Notes: generated from the sequence alone by a model not told the origin. DNA of 64,000 bases from Rhodobacter sp. (GCA_027484145.1 JAIXUH010000007.1:124001-188000); one strand, 5' to 3'. Numbered from the stretch's first letter, positions 1 through 9,605 are shown. Numbers and translations: made by a program.

Positions 1-182
1 AAGTGATCGAGGATGTCGTGGCCGAGTTGAAGGGTACCTTTTCGGCAGAACACGGGGTGGGCCTGACAAAGAAGCCGTCGATGGCGCGGCGCAAGGACCC
101 GGTTGCCCTTGATGTGATGCGGGCGCTGAAGGCGGCGCTTGACCCCGACAACCGGATGAACCCCGGAAAGATCATCCCCTGA
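1..182 (+). CDS. FAD-linked oxidase, C-terminal fragment (glycolate oxidase/D-lactate dehydrogenase type), truncated by window start
   Basis: Frame from nt 3 reads VIEDVVAELKGTFSAEHGVGLTKKPSMARRKDPVALDVMRALKAALDPDNRMNPGKIIP*; SAEHGVG and DPDNRMNPGKI are typical of the FAD-oxidase C-terminal domain. Confidence 0.85.
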   Translation, partial: VIEDVVAELKGTFSAEHGVGLTKKPSMARRKDPVALDVMRALKAALDPDNRMNPGKIIP

Positions 183-241
183 TTTACTTTTGCGGCGGGC
201 AGGCTTAGGAACCCGCTATCCAGCAAGAGTTACCCCCCAAG

Positions 242-1471
242 ATGCCGAAGGCGCTGCCCTTCACCCCTGTCCTGCGCGACCCTGTGTTGCGCGTCACGGC
301 CCTGTTGATGGTGCTGTGGGGGGCGGTAGTCTGTTCGTTCGGCCCCTACACATCCGTTTTGGCGGTGGAAACCTTTGGTCTGGGCGACAGCGGCTTTGTG
401 GCGATTCTGGTGGTGTCGTCGGTGCTGTCGGTAACGGCGGCCCTGTGGGTGGGCATCCGCACCGACCAGACCGGCAACCGGCGCGGCCTTTCGGTGGCCA
501 CGCAAGGCGTGTTGCTGGTGGCGCTGGTGCTGATGGCCCTTGTGCCCAATGCGCCGATCTTTGTGCTGGCGCATGGAATCCTGATCCCCTTGGCCAGCAG
601 CATGTGGGGGCAGTTGTTCGCCCTTGCGCGGCTGGCGGCGTCGGTTCGGCCGGCCGAGGAACGTGATGGTATTCTGGCCACGATGCGGGCGCTGTTTGCA
701 TTGCCCTTCATCCTTGTGCTGCCGCTGTGGTCGGTGGCGTTTCAGCAAGGCGCGGACATGCTGTCGGTCTACCCCGTCTGCCTTGTCTTGGCCTGCGTCA
801 TGCTGGCGCTGACACTGGCCCGCTGGCCGCAAGATGGCCGCACGGCATGGCTTGATGCGCCATCAGGCCTGAGCTTTCGGGCGGCCTTGGCGGAACTGAC
901 GCATCCGCCTGTTGCCTTGCGGATCGCGGCTTTGGGCGCGGTCAACGGTGCGGCTTCGGTCTATGTCGCCATCCTTGGGCTGGTCATGGTCGAATCGGTG
1001 GGGCGCGGCCCGGCGGATGTTGCGCTTTACTTCGGCATCGTGGCGGGGCTGGAGGTGCCGTTCATGCTGGCCCTGCCGCTGATCACCCATATGGCCCGCC
1101 GCACGGTGCTGATCCTTGCGGGAACCACGCTCTATTGCCTTCACCTTGCGCTGTTGCCGCTGTTGGCGGGCAGTTGGACCGTCTGGCTTTTGGTCTTGCC
1201 CGCTGGGGTGGGCGGTGCGGCCATGCTGACCCTGCCGATTGCCTATCTGCAGGACATGCTGGCCACGCGACCGGGAACGGGCGCATCGCTGATGGCGCTG
1301 CAGGTGCTGGCGGGGCAGATCATCGCCGCCGTTTGCTTCGGCATCGGCACGGCCGTGGCGGGCTATGGGCTGGTGGCGCTGTTGTCGGCGGCCACGGCCA
1401 TCGCCGGGGCGGTTTGGCTGCATTGGGCCGATGGAACGGCCCGACTGGATGAAAAGGCCCACAGCACGTGA
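242..1471 (+). CDS. MFS transporter
   Basis: 409 aa, about 12 hydrophobic segments, MFS-like RTDQTGNRR loop. Confidence 0.85.
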   Translation: MPKALPFTPVLRDPVLRVTALLMVLWGAVVCSFGPYTSVLAVETFGLGDSGFVAILVVSSVLSVTAALWVGIRTDQTGNRRGLSVATQGVLLVALVLMALVPNAPIFVLAHGILIPLASSMWGQLFALARLAASVRPAEERDGILATMRALFALPFILVLPLWSVAFQQGADMLSVYPVCLVLACVMLALTLARWPQDGRTAWLDAPSGLSFRAALAELTHPPVALRIAALGAVNGAASVYVAILGLVMVESVGRGPADVALYFGIVAGLEVPFMLALPLITHMARRTVLILAGTTLYCLHLALLPLLAGSWTVWLLVLPAGVGGAAMLTLPIAYLQDMLATRPGTGASLMALQVLAGQIIAAVCFGIGTAVAGYGLVALLSAATAIAGAVWLHWADGTARLDEKAHST

Positions 1472-2667
1472 CCGCACTTTCCCTTGTTCTGCACACGCCG
1501 GTTTTCCGGATGCTGGCCATTGTCATCGGGCTGATCGGGTGCCTGAATGCCTCGGTCTACCCCTATCAGTCGCTGATCGGGATCAGCCGCATGGGCCTTT
1601 CGGAGCCCGCCTTTGCGGTGGTCATGATGCTGGCCTCGGCTGTGGCGGTGACGACATCGGTGATGCTGGGGGTGATGTCGGACCAAAAGGCCAACCGCCG
1701 CCGCATGGCGCTGATCACCGCCATGGTGGGTGTGGCGGGGGCAGCGTTGATGCTGATGGCACCGGGGCCTGCCAGCTTTGTTCTGGCGCATGGCGTGCTG
1801 ATTCCCTTTGCCTCTTCGCTGTTCGGGCAGGCGTTCGCGCTGAACCGGCTGGCGACGCAGGACCAGCTTGTACAGCGCGACGGGATTCAGGCGACGATCA
1901 GGTCGTCGATGTCGGCCACGTTTCTGGCGATGCTGGTGTTCTGGACCTTTGCCTTTGGCTGGGGACTGGATGTGATGTTCATCTATGTCAGCGGGGGCTT
2001 GGCCAGCCTGCTCTTAGTGGCCGTGATCTGGCGCAGCTGGCCGCGTGACGGACAAACGGCATGGGAGGACAGGCCATCGGGGCTGCGGGTGGGGCAGGCC
2101 TTGGCGCAGCTTTTGCGGCCCGAGGTGTCATTGCGGCTGCTGTGCCTTGGCGCGGTCACGTCATCGGGCATTTTGTATATGGTGCTGGTGTCACTGGTGT
2201 TTGACGCGGCACCGGGGCGGGATTCATCGGATGTGGCGCTGTATGTCGGGTTGGTGGCGGGGTGGGAAGTGCCGTTCATGCTGCTGTTGCCGCGCTATTT
2301 CCGGCACCTCTCGAAATCATTGCTGATCGCCTTGGGCACCATGGTTTACGTCAGCCACCTTGTGCTGCTGCCCATTCTGGCCGAAAGCGCGTGGATCTGG
2401 GCCATGACCCTTGCGGCGGGCTTGGGCGGCACGGCGATGCTGATCCTGCCGATCACGATTTATCAGGACTTGATGGCCGACCAACCCGGCACGGCCGCCG
2501 CCCTGCTGGCCTTGCAAAAGCTGGTGGGCGATGCCTTTGCCGCCTTGGCCTTTACCATCGGCACGGCCTTTGGCAGCTATGGGGATACCGCCCTGCTGGG
2601 GGGGCTGATCGCCATTGGCGGCAGCGTGGGCCTTTGGCTGTTGGACCGAATGGCCCCAGCGCGCTAA
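1468..2667 (+). CDS. MFS transporter, paralogue of the upstream gene
   Basis: GTG start overlaps upstream TGA (GTGA, 1468-1471); SDQKANRRR loop parallels RTDQTGNRR of upstream gene. Confidence 0.85.
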   Translation: MTALSLVLHTPVFRMLAIVIGLIGCLNASVYPYQSLIGISRMGLSEPAFAVVMMLASAVAVTTSVMLGVMSDQKANRRRMALITAMVGVAGAALMLMAPGPASFVLAHGVLIPFASSLFGQAFALNRLATQDQLVQRDGIQATIRSSMSATFLAMLVFWTFAFGWGLDVMFIYVSGGLASLLLVAVIWRSWPRDGQTAWEDRPSGLRVGQALAQLLRPEVSLRLLCLGAVTSSGILYMVLVSLVFDAAPGRDSSDVALYVGLVAGWEVPFMLLLPRYFRHLSKSLLIALGTMVYVSHLVLLPILAESAWIWAMTLAAGLGGTAMLILPITIYQDLMADQPGTAAALLALQKLVGDAFAALAFTIGTAFGSYGDTALLGGLIAIGGSVGLWLLDRMAPAR

Positions 2668-2672
2668 CCCTG

Positions 2673-3620
2673 TCAGGCCTTCCAGTCGAAAAAGCCTGCC
2701 GGGGCCTGACCCAGCAACTCATCCGCCAGATCAAGCCCAAGGGCCGCCGCATCAGATACCGAACCCCGGCGCTGCCCGGTGATGGATTCCGAACCATCCG
2801 GGCGCAGGATTTCACCGCGCAACCACAGGGCATCGCCGTCGATCATGGCAAGACCCGCGATGGGGGTTTCGCATGACCCATCCAGCCGCGCCAGAAACCC
2901 GCGCTCGGCCGCCAAACGAATGCCGGTCGGCCCATCATGGATCCCGTCCAGAAGGCCCGCCACCCGGTCATCGGCCAAACGCCGTTCGACCCCGATGGCC
3001 CCTTGGGCCACGGCGGGCAGCATCTCTTCGGGCGCAATGGCCGACCGCGCCACATGCGCCATGCCCAGACGGTTCAGGCCCGCCATGGCAAGGAAAGTGG
3101 CCACGGCCACGCCATCGTCCAGCTTCTTCATGCGGGTCTGCACATTGCCACGAAACTCGACAAGGTTCAGGTCGGGCCGCCGCAGCCGCAACTGCGCCCG
3201 CCGCCGCAGACTGGAAGAGCCGACAGTGGCCCCCTGCGGCAGGTCGGACAGGCTGGCCACACCGGGTGAGACAAAGGCATCGCGCACATCTTCGCGCGGC
3301 AGGTAGCAATCCAGAAGCAAGCCGTCGGGCTGCACCGTGGGCATGTCCTTCATGGAATGCACCGCGATATCGATGCCGCCGTCCAGAAGCGCCTCTTCAA
3401 TCTCGCGCGTGAACAGGCCCTTGCCGCCGATTTCTTTCAGCGCCTTGTCAAGGATCTGGTCACCCATCACCTTGATGACGACGATCTGAAACGCGGCTTC
3501 GGGCAGGTCATGGGCCTGCATCAGGCATCGGCGCACCTCATGCGCCTGCCACAGGGCAAGCGGCGATCCGCGGGTTCCGATCCGAAGGGGTTGGGCGGGG
3601 CTGGGAAGCGATTGTGTCAT
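2673..3620 (-). CDS. hemC: Hydroxymethylbilane synthase (porphobilinogen deaminase)
   Basis: MTQSLPSPAQPLRIGTRGSPLALWQA..., VHSMKDMP, SSLRRRAQL and GSCETPIAG motifs; start placed at ATG (minus) at 3620. Confidence 0.95.
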   Translation of the reverse strand: MTQSLPSPAQPLRIGTRGSPLALWQAHEVRRCLMQAHDLPEAAFQIVVIKVMGDQILDKALKEIGGKGLFTREIEEALLDGGIDIAVHSMKDMPTVQPDGLLLDCYLPREDVRDAFVSPGVASLSDLPQGATVGSSSLRRRAQLRLRRPDLNLVEFRGNVQTRMKKLDDGVAVATFLAMAGLNRLGMAHVARSAIAPEEMLPAVAQGAIGVERRLADDRVAGLLDGIHDGPTGIRLAAERGFLARLDGSCETPIAGLAMIDGDALWLRGEILRPDGSESITGQRRGSVSDAAALGLDLADELLGQAPAGFFDWKA

Positions 3621-3747
3621 GGATACAGCCTTACATGTGTCATCTTGCCCTGACAACTCTCTGCGCCTTGACATCATGGCAAAGCCATCGGACCCATGTT
3701 CCGATTGCGCCATGCGTGACGCCTTGCCGCCCTGACCGGAGCCTGAC

Positions 3748-4788
3748 ATGACCAAGACCATCCTGCGCGCACTTGCGGGCGAAACGCTTCCCACCCCGCC
3801 GATCTGGATGATGCGTCAGGCCGGGCGTTACCTGCCCGAATACCGTGCCACGCGGGCGCAGGCGGGGGATTTTCTGTCTCTCTGCTATACGCCCGACCTT
3901 GCCGCCGAGGTGACGTTACAGCCCATTCGCCGCTATGGGTTCGATGCTGCGATCCTGTTTGCCGACATCCTTTTGTTGCCGCAGGCGCTTGGCCCCAAGC
4001 TGTGGTTTGCCGAAGGCGAAGGCCCGCGCATGGAAACCACCACCACGATGGAACAGGTGCGCGCGCTGAAACCCAAGGGTGCGATCCACGACACCTTGGC
4101 CCCGGTTTATGAAACCGTCCGCATTCTTGCCCGTGAATTGCCCAGCGAAACCACACTGATCGGCTTTGCCGGGGCGCCATGGACGGTGGCCACCTATATG
4201 ATCGCCGGGCGCGGGTCGAAAGATCAGGGTGCGGCCCATGCCCTGAAGAACACCGATCGCGCCACCTTTGCCGCGCTGATTGACATTATCACCGAGGCGA
4301 CGGTCGATTACCTGAGCGAACAGATCAAAGCCGGGGCCGAGGTGGTGAAGCTGTTTGATTCCTGGGCGGGCAGCCTGAAGGGCGATGATTTCACCGATTT
4401 CGCGCTGAAGCCCGCCGCCCGCATCATCGCCGCGCTGAAGGCCCGCCATCCGGGCGTGCCGATCATCGCCTTCCCGCGTGAGGCTGGGAATGGCTATATC
4501 GGCTTTGCCAAGGCCACAGGGGCCGATTGCGTGGCCATCGACAATTCGGTGACGCCGGAATGGGCTGCGGCCAACGTGCAGAAAGATGGCTGTGTGCAGG
4601 GCAACCTTGCGCCCGAACACATGGTCACCGGGGGCGAGGCGCTGGTGCAGGCGACCCGCCATGTGGTCAGCGCATTTCGGGGCGGGCCGCACATCTTTAA
4701 CCTTGGCCATGGCATCACCCCCGACGCCAACCCCGACAACGTGGCGCTGATGATCGAAACGGTGCGCGCGGGGGGCTCACGGCCCTAG
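3748..4788 (+). CDS. hemE: Uroporphyrinogen decarboxylase
   Basis: [45 protein letters not shown]. Confidence 0.96.
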   Translation: MTKTILRALAGETLPTPPIWMMRQAGRYLPEYRATRAQAGDFLSLCYTPDLAAEVTLQPIRRYGFDAAILFADILLLPQALGPKLWFAEGEGPRMETTTTMEQVRALKPKGAIHDTLAPVYETVRILARELPSETTLIGFAGAPWTVATYMIAGRGSKDQGAAHALKNTDRATFAALIDIITEATVDYLSEQIKAGAEVVKLFDSWAGSLKGDDFTDFALKPAARIIAALKARHPGVPIIAFPREAGNGYIGFAKATGADCVAIDNSVTPEWAAANVQKDGCVQGNLAPEHMVTGGEALVQATRHVVSAFRGGPHIFNLGHGITPDANPDNVALMIETVRAGGSRP

Positions 4789-4813
4789 GGAAATCTGTTG
4801 CGCTCTAGGGCAA

Positions 4814-4860
4814 TATAGGGTGGCATAGGGAAGCTAGCGATGCCCCTATACCGCCCTATA
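4814..4860. repeat. Near-perfect inverted repeat TATAGGGtGGcATAGGG ... CCCTATAccGCCCTATA with a GCTAGC-containing spacer
   Basis: Left arm 4814-4830, right arm 4844-4860; two mismatches over 17 positions, read directly. Confidence 0.85.
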
Positions 4861-4877
4861 ACTACCTAGAATGCCCG

Positions 4878-6044
4878 ATGGACCCAATCCGTAACCCCTT
4901 TGCCCCCGGTGCGGGCAGCCAACCGCCGGAACTGGCCGGGCGCGATGGCATCCTGACCGATGCGCGCACCGCCCTGCAACGGGCGCTTCTGGGACGGTCG
5001 GCCCAAAGCCAGATGCTGCTGGGCCTGCGCGGCGTGGGCAAGACGGTGCTGTTGAACAAGATCGAGGACGAGGCCAAGGCACTGGGCTGGATGACCACGC
5101 TGATCGAGGCGCCGGAGGGCAGGCCGCTGGCCGCAACCCTATCGCCCCGCATGGCGCAGGTCTTGCGCCGCCTGTCCACGGTCGAGGCGGCGCGCACCGC
5201 AGCACAGTCGGCCCTGCGCGCGTTGCGCGCCTTTGCCTCGGCCTTCAAGATCAAGATCGGTGATCTGGGCGTGGGCATCGAGCCCGACCCCGGCATCGCC
5301 GACAGTGGCACGCTGGAATATGACCTGCCCGACCTGTTCGAGCGCATCGGCGAGGCCGCGCGGGATGGTGGGCGCGGTTGGGCGCTGTTGATCGACGAGG
5401 TGCAGTATCTGACGCAGGAAGAGCTTTCCGCCCTGATCGTGGCCCTGCACCGCGTGGCGCAAAAGGGCTTGCCGATCCTGTTCTGGGGGGCGGGCCTACC
5501 CAATGTCGCGGCCTTGTCGGGCGAGGCGAAATCCTACGCCGAACGGTTGTTCCTGTTTCCCGGCGTCGGCCCCCTGCCCGCCGAGGCAGCGCGTGCCGCC
5601 ATCCGCCGCCCCCTGGCGCAAGAGGGGCAGTCGATCACCGACGCCGCCCTTGCGATGATCCTGTCCCGCACAGAGGGCTACCCCTATTTCCTGCAGGAAT
5701 GGGGCTTTCAGGCGTGGAATGCCGCCCCCGGATCACCGATTGCCGAACAGCATGTGCAAGCCGCCACCGAAGCGGCCCTGCGGCGGCTGGATGAGGGCTT
5801 TTTCCGCGTGCGATTTGACCGTCTGACCCAGCGGGAACGGGATTACGTGCGCGCCATGTCACGGCTGGGCGATGGCCCCTATCGCAGCGCCGATGTGGCG
5901 CAGGCGATGGGGGGCACGTTGTCGGGGCTGTCGCCCCTGCGCGACCAGATCATCCGCAAGGGCATGATCTACAGCCCCGAACAGGGTGTTCTGGCCTTTA
6001 CCGTGCCGATGTTCGACGACTACCTTCGCCGCATTTGGCCCTAA
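4878..6044 (+). CDS. AAA/STAND-type ATPase (Orc1/Cdc6-like or AAA_16 family), function unknown
   Basis: Walker A GLRGVGKT, Walker B ALLIDEVQ, sensor-like ILFWGAGLP, C-terminal winged-helix-like segment (YRSADVAQAMGGTLSGLSPLRDQIIRKGMIY). Confidence 0.8.
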   Translation: MDPIRNPFAPGAGSQPPELAGRDGILTDARTALQRALLGRSAQSQMLLGLRGVGKTVLLNKIEDEAKALGWMTTLIEAPEGRPLAATLSPRMAQVLRRLSTVEAARTAAQSALRALRAFASAFKIKIGDLGVGIEPDPGIADSGTLEYDLPDLFERIGEAARDGGRGWALLIDEVQYLTQEELSALIVALHRVAQKGLPILFWGAGLPNVAALSGEAKSYAERLFLFPGVGPLPAEAARAAIRRPLAQEGQSITDAALAMILSRTEGYPYFLQEWGFQAWNAAPGSPIAEQHVQAATEAALRRLDEGFFRVRFDRLTQRERDYVRAMSRLGDGPYRSADVAQAMGGTLSGLSPLRDQIIRKGMIYSPEQGVLAFTVPMFDDYLRRIWP

Positions 6045-6050
6045 GCCCGG

Positions 6051-6407
6051 TCAGGCAAAGACCGGCCCCAGCATGGCGCGCAGGGCGGCCACCGCTTCGG
6101 GCGCATCTTCGCAGGCGGGACCAAGGCGAATGGCTACGGATCCGGCCCAACCGAACTTGGCCACCGCAGCGGCGCGCAGGGTGATCTCCAGCCCCTTCGG
6201 GCTTTCGACCACACGCTCCACCGCATCTTCGGCACCGAAACTTTCGTCGTTCACCTCGAACCACACCGGGCCACCCGAAAGCGACTGGCGGAACAGGGCA
6301 TAGGGTTCGTCCTCTTCCTCGCCCGCCGCAAAGCCGATGAACAGGAACCCTTCCTCCTCATCCTCCACCACCGAGGCATAAAGGGCCTTGATCACGATAT
6401 CGGACAT
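6051..6407 (-). CDS. Small acidic hypothetical protein, possibly Imm10-like
   Basis: 118 aa; GGPVWFEVNDESFGAEDAVERVVESPKGLEITL resembles Imm10-family proteins from memory only. Confidence 0.5.
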   Translation of the reverse strand: MSDIVIKALYASVVEDEEEGFLFIGFAAGEEEDEPYALFRQSLSGGPVWFEVNDESFGAEDAVERVVESPKGLEITLRAAAVAKFGWAGSVAIRLGPACEDAPEAVAALRAMLGPVFA

Positions 6408-6411
6408 GCCG

Positions 6412-7272
6412 TCAGGTCCACTTCGCGATGGGGGGCAGGCTCATCAGCACGGCATTGGCATCGTGGCCGGTTTCCAGCCCGAACTTGGTGCCCCGGTCAT
6501 AGACAAGGTTGTATTCGGCATAAAGCCCGCGATGGATCAACTGGGTTTCGCGGTCAGCCTCACTCCACGCGGAGCCGACACGCCGTTCGGTCACCGGTAC
6601 AAAGGCGGGCAGGAAGGCCGCACCAACCCCTTGGGTAAAGGCGAAATCCGCCTCCCAATCACCGGTGTTGAGGTCATCATAGAAGATGCCGCCCACGCCG
6701 CGCGCCCGGCCACGGTGGGGAATGAAGAAATACTCATCTGCCCAAGCCTTGTATTTCGGATAGATCGCCGGATCGCGCGCATCGCAAGCCACCTGCATCT
6801 GCGCGTGGAAATGCGCCGTATCTTCGGCATATTCGATGCAAGGGTTCAGGTCCGCCCCACCCCCGAACCACCAGGCATGCGGGGTCCAGAACATGCGGGT
6901 GTTCATGTGAACGGCGGGGCAATGCGGGTTGACCATATGCGCCACGAGGCTGATGCCGCTGGCCCAGAAGCGCGGGTCGCTGTCCATGCCCGGCACACCG
7001 CGCGCGGCCATGGCCTTTTGCGCGCGTTCGCCCAAAACGCCATGCACCTCGGACACGTTCACGCCGACCTTTTCGAACACCTGCCCGCCGCGCATCACAC
7101 TCATCAACCCGCCGCCGCCATCGGCACGGGTGGTGGGTGTCACCTCGAACCGGCCCGGTGCAGCACCGCCATGCGCGGATTCCAGCCCTTCGAAGCTGGC
7201 AACGATCCGGTCGCGCAGGGTGCGGAACCACGCCGCAGCGCGGGCTTTCTCGGCAGCGAATTGTTCTGTCAT
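6412..7272 (-). CDS. hemF: Coproporphyrinogen III oxidase, aerobic
   Basis: MHMNTRMFWTPHAWWFGGGADLNP, FFIPHRGRARGVGGIFYDDL, EYNLVYDRGTKFGL; start MTEQFAAEKARA at 7272. Confidence 0.95.
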   Translation of the reverse strand: MTEQFAAEKARAAAWFRTLRDRIVASFEGLESAHGGAAPGRFEVTPTTRADGGGGLMSVMRGGQVFEKVGVNVSEVHGVLGERAQKAMAARGVPGMDSDPRFWASGISLVAHMVNPHCPAVHMNTRMFWTPHAWWFGGGADLNPCIEYAEDTAHFHAQMQVACDARDPAIYPKYKAWADEYFFIPHRGRARGVGGIFYDDLNTGDWEADFAFTQGVGAAFLPAFVPVTERRVGSAWSEADRETQLIHRGLYAEYNLVYDRGTKFGLETGHDANAVLMSLPPIAKWT

Positions 7273-7378
7273 AGGGCCTCCCAAAACCTGTTGCGTCTTG
7301 CTAGCACCGGGGCGTGCTGCCGCCAACATGGCTTTTGCCGCAGCGCTGTCTATACTGAACGAAGAGAGCGAGGGCCCC

Positions 7379-7786
7379 ATGCGACGCATCCATTTCCCGC
7401 TGCTGTTTCTGGCGGCTTGCGGCACGCCACAAGAACAGTGCATTTCGCGTCAAACCCGTGATCTGCGCGTGGTGGACCGGCTGATTGCCGAAACCGAAGG
7501 CAACCTGAAACGCGGCTATGCGTTCGAAGAGGTGACGGTGTGGGATGAACAATGGGTCACCTGCCCCGTGCCCCCACCGCCACCGGTGGCGGCAGGCGAA
7601 ACACCCCCGCCCCCGCCCGCGCCGACCCTGTGCCTTGAGGAGGTGCGCGAAACCGTCACCCGGCCCAAGGCGATTGATCTGCGGGACGAGGCGGAGAAAC
7701 TGGCCGGGCTAAAGGACAAACGCGCCGAACTGGCGCGCGCGGCCAAAGCCGTGATTGCCCAGTGCAAGGCGCAGTATCCGGAATAG
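7379..7786 (+). CDS. Hypothetical lipoprotein with polyproline segments
   Basis: MRRIHFPLLFLAACG contains a lipobox-like LAAC; interior CPVPPPPPVAAGETPPPPPAPTLC. Confidence 0.65.
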   Translation: MRRIHFPLLFLAACGTPQEQCISRQTRDLRVVDRLIAETEGNLKRGYAFEEVTVWDEQWVTCPVPPPPPVAAGETPPPPPAPTLCLEEVRETVTRPKAIDLRDEAEKLAGLKDKRAELARAAKAVIAQCKAQYPE

Positions 7787-7793
7787 GCGCGCC

Positions 7794-8600
7794 TCAGAAC
7801 GCGGGCACATCCACGCGATCGAGCAGGCTGCGCCCGCCATCGACGGTCAGGATCTGCCCGGTCATGAAGGCTGACGCGTCCGAGGCCAGAAACTGCATCA
7901 CCTCGGCCAACTCATCGGGTGCCGCAATGCGGGCCAAAGGCGTGCCGTCAGAGATGCGGGTGCGCCACGCGGGATCTTCCTTGAGCGCGGCCTGCAAGCT
8001 GGCGCTCATCACCGAGCCAAAGGCCACGGCGTTGACGCGGATGCCTCTGGGCGCAAGTTCCACGGCCATGGACCGCGTCATCTGATCCAGCGCCGCCGAG
8101 GCCATCGAATAGCCCAGAAGGCCCGGTTGCGTGCGCACGGCAGCAATCGACGACACGTTGATGATGGTGCCGACCGGGCCTTCGGTTCCGGCCTTTTCGG
8201 CCTGCGCGATCATGCGCTTGGCCGTCATCTGCGACAGGCGCAGGCTGGTCAGCACATTTTCGCGCCACAACCCTTCGACCCCATCATCTTCGGCATTCAG
8301 TGGGTCTGACAGCACCATGCGGCGGCTGGCATTGACCAGAATATCCACTCGGTCAAAGGCATCAATGGTGGCCGACAACAGATTGGCGATGGTCAGCTTT
8401 TCGCGCAGGTCACCCACAAACATCCGGGCGGGCCCTTCGGTGCGCGCCTCATCACCCACGGCGCCTTCCAAACAAGCCTCGTCAATGTCGGCGAACATGA
8501 CCTTGGCCCCTTTGGACAGGAAGTGGCGCGCGACGGCCAAACCGATGCCCTTGGCCGAACCTGTGACGATGGCAGTCTTGCCTTGAATGGACAGCGACAT
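7794..8600 (-). CDS. SDR family oxidoreductase
   Basis: TGSAKGIGLAVA Rossmann motif, SSIAAV...YSMASAALD (YxxxS variant), GQILTVDGG. Confidence 0.88.
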   Translation of the reverse strand: MSLSIQGKTAIVTGSAKGIGLAVARHFLSKGAKVMFADIDEACLEGAVGDEARTEGPARMFVGDLREKLTIANLLSATIDAFDRVDILVNASRRMVLSDPLNAEDDGVEGLWRENVLTSLRLSQMTAKRMIAQAEKAGTEGPVGTIINVSSIAAVRTQPGLLGYSMASAALDQMTRSMAVELAPRGIRVNAVAFGSVMSASLQAALKEDPAWRTRISDGTPLARIAAPDELAEVMQFLASDASAFMTGQILTVDGGRSLLDRVDVPAF

Positions 8601-8618
8601 GATGCGGGGGTCCTTTGC

Positions 8619-9605
8619 TCAGCGCCTGCGAAGCGGATGGCTGGCGCGGGTCAGCCTGAAGGCGGTATCGCCGCCGATCTCTTCGACCTGCCGGAACAGG
8701 TCGGTCAACGCCGGACCATAAGGCAAATGGCGGTTGGCGACCAGCCACAGCGTGCCATCGGGCACGAGAATGGCCGCCGCGGCCCGCAAAAAGGAAAGGC
8801 CAAGCGCCGGGTCAGTATCGCGGCCTGTATGGAACGGCGGGTTCATCACCACGGCATGCACCGGACGCGCCGGTTTGAAGCTGCGGGCATCGGCCCAGTG
8901 AAAGCGGGCGCGCGGATCGGGGATGTTCAGGCGGGCGCAATCCAGCGCCTCATCCTCGGCCTCGACCACGTCAAGTTCGGTCACGGTGTCGCGGGTCAGG
9001 ATTGCGCGTGCGATGTACCCCCAGCCTGCCCCAAGGTCGGCCACGCGGCTGCCCAGCTTTTCTGGCAGCGCCGCCGCCAGCAGTACCGAACCACGGTCCG
9101 GTGCGTCAGCGGAAAACACCCCCGGCAGGGTCTGAAAACCGCCCTCTATCATGCGCGGGCGGCCTTCCCAGCCAGCCAATTGCGGGCCGGCCTGGAGAAC
9201 GAACACTTTGCCATGCGCCTTTGACAGCGGCCCGCCCATCGGCAACCCAAACGCGCGGCAATCCTTCATGATGGCATCAATACCGTCGGTCTTTTGCCCG
9301 TCGACCGCGATCGGCCCGCCGGGGGCCACCTCGGCCATGGCGCGGGCGATCAGGGCGCGCGCCGCCTCTTTCGCGCGGGGCAGACAGACCACCGCCGCCG
9401 CATAGGGCGGCCCGCCCGCCGCCTTGTAACCGCGCGCGGCAAACCATTCGGCATCGGGGCGAAACCCGGTGATCACCTGCACGCGTGATATGGGAAGGCT
9501 GGACAGGTCATCACCCTCACGCGGGCGGTACACCGCAATCGGCCCGTCCGGCGGGGGTGCGAACACACCCGTTTCAAGTGCAAGGTCCAGTCTGACAGCG
9601 CGCAT
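8619..9605 (-). CDS. Class I SAM-dependent methyltransferase, RsmC/RlmG-like
   Basis: VADLGAGWGYIARAIL and VVMNPPFHTGRDTDPALG (NPPFH) typical of RsmC-type methyltransferases. Confidence 0.8.
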   Translation of the reverse strand: MRAVRLDLALETGVFAPPPDGPIAVYRPREGDDLSSLPISRVQVITGFRPDAEWFAARGYKAAGGPPYAAAVVCLPRAKEAARALIARAMAEVAPGGPIAVDGQKTDGIDAIMKDCRAFGLPMGGPLSKAHGKVFVLQAGPQLAGWEGRPRMIEGGFQTLPGVFSADAPDRGSVLLAAALPEKLGSRVADLGAGWGYIARAILTRDTVTELDVVEAEDEALDCARLNIPDPRARFHWADARSFKPARPVHAVVMNPPFHTGRDTDPALGLSFLRAAAAILVPDGTLWLVANRHLPYGPALTDLFRQVEEIGGDTAFRLTRASHPLRRR

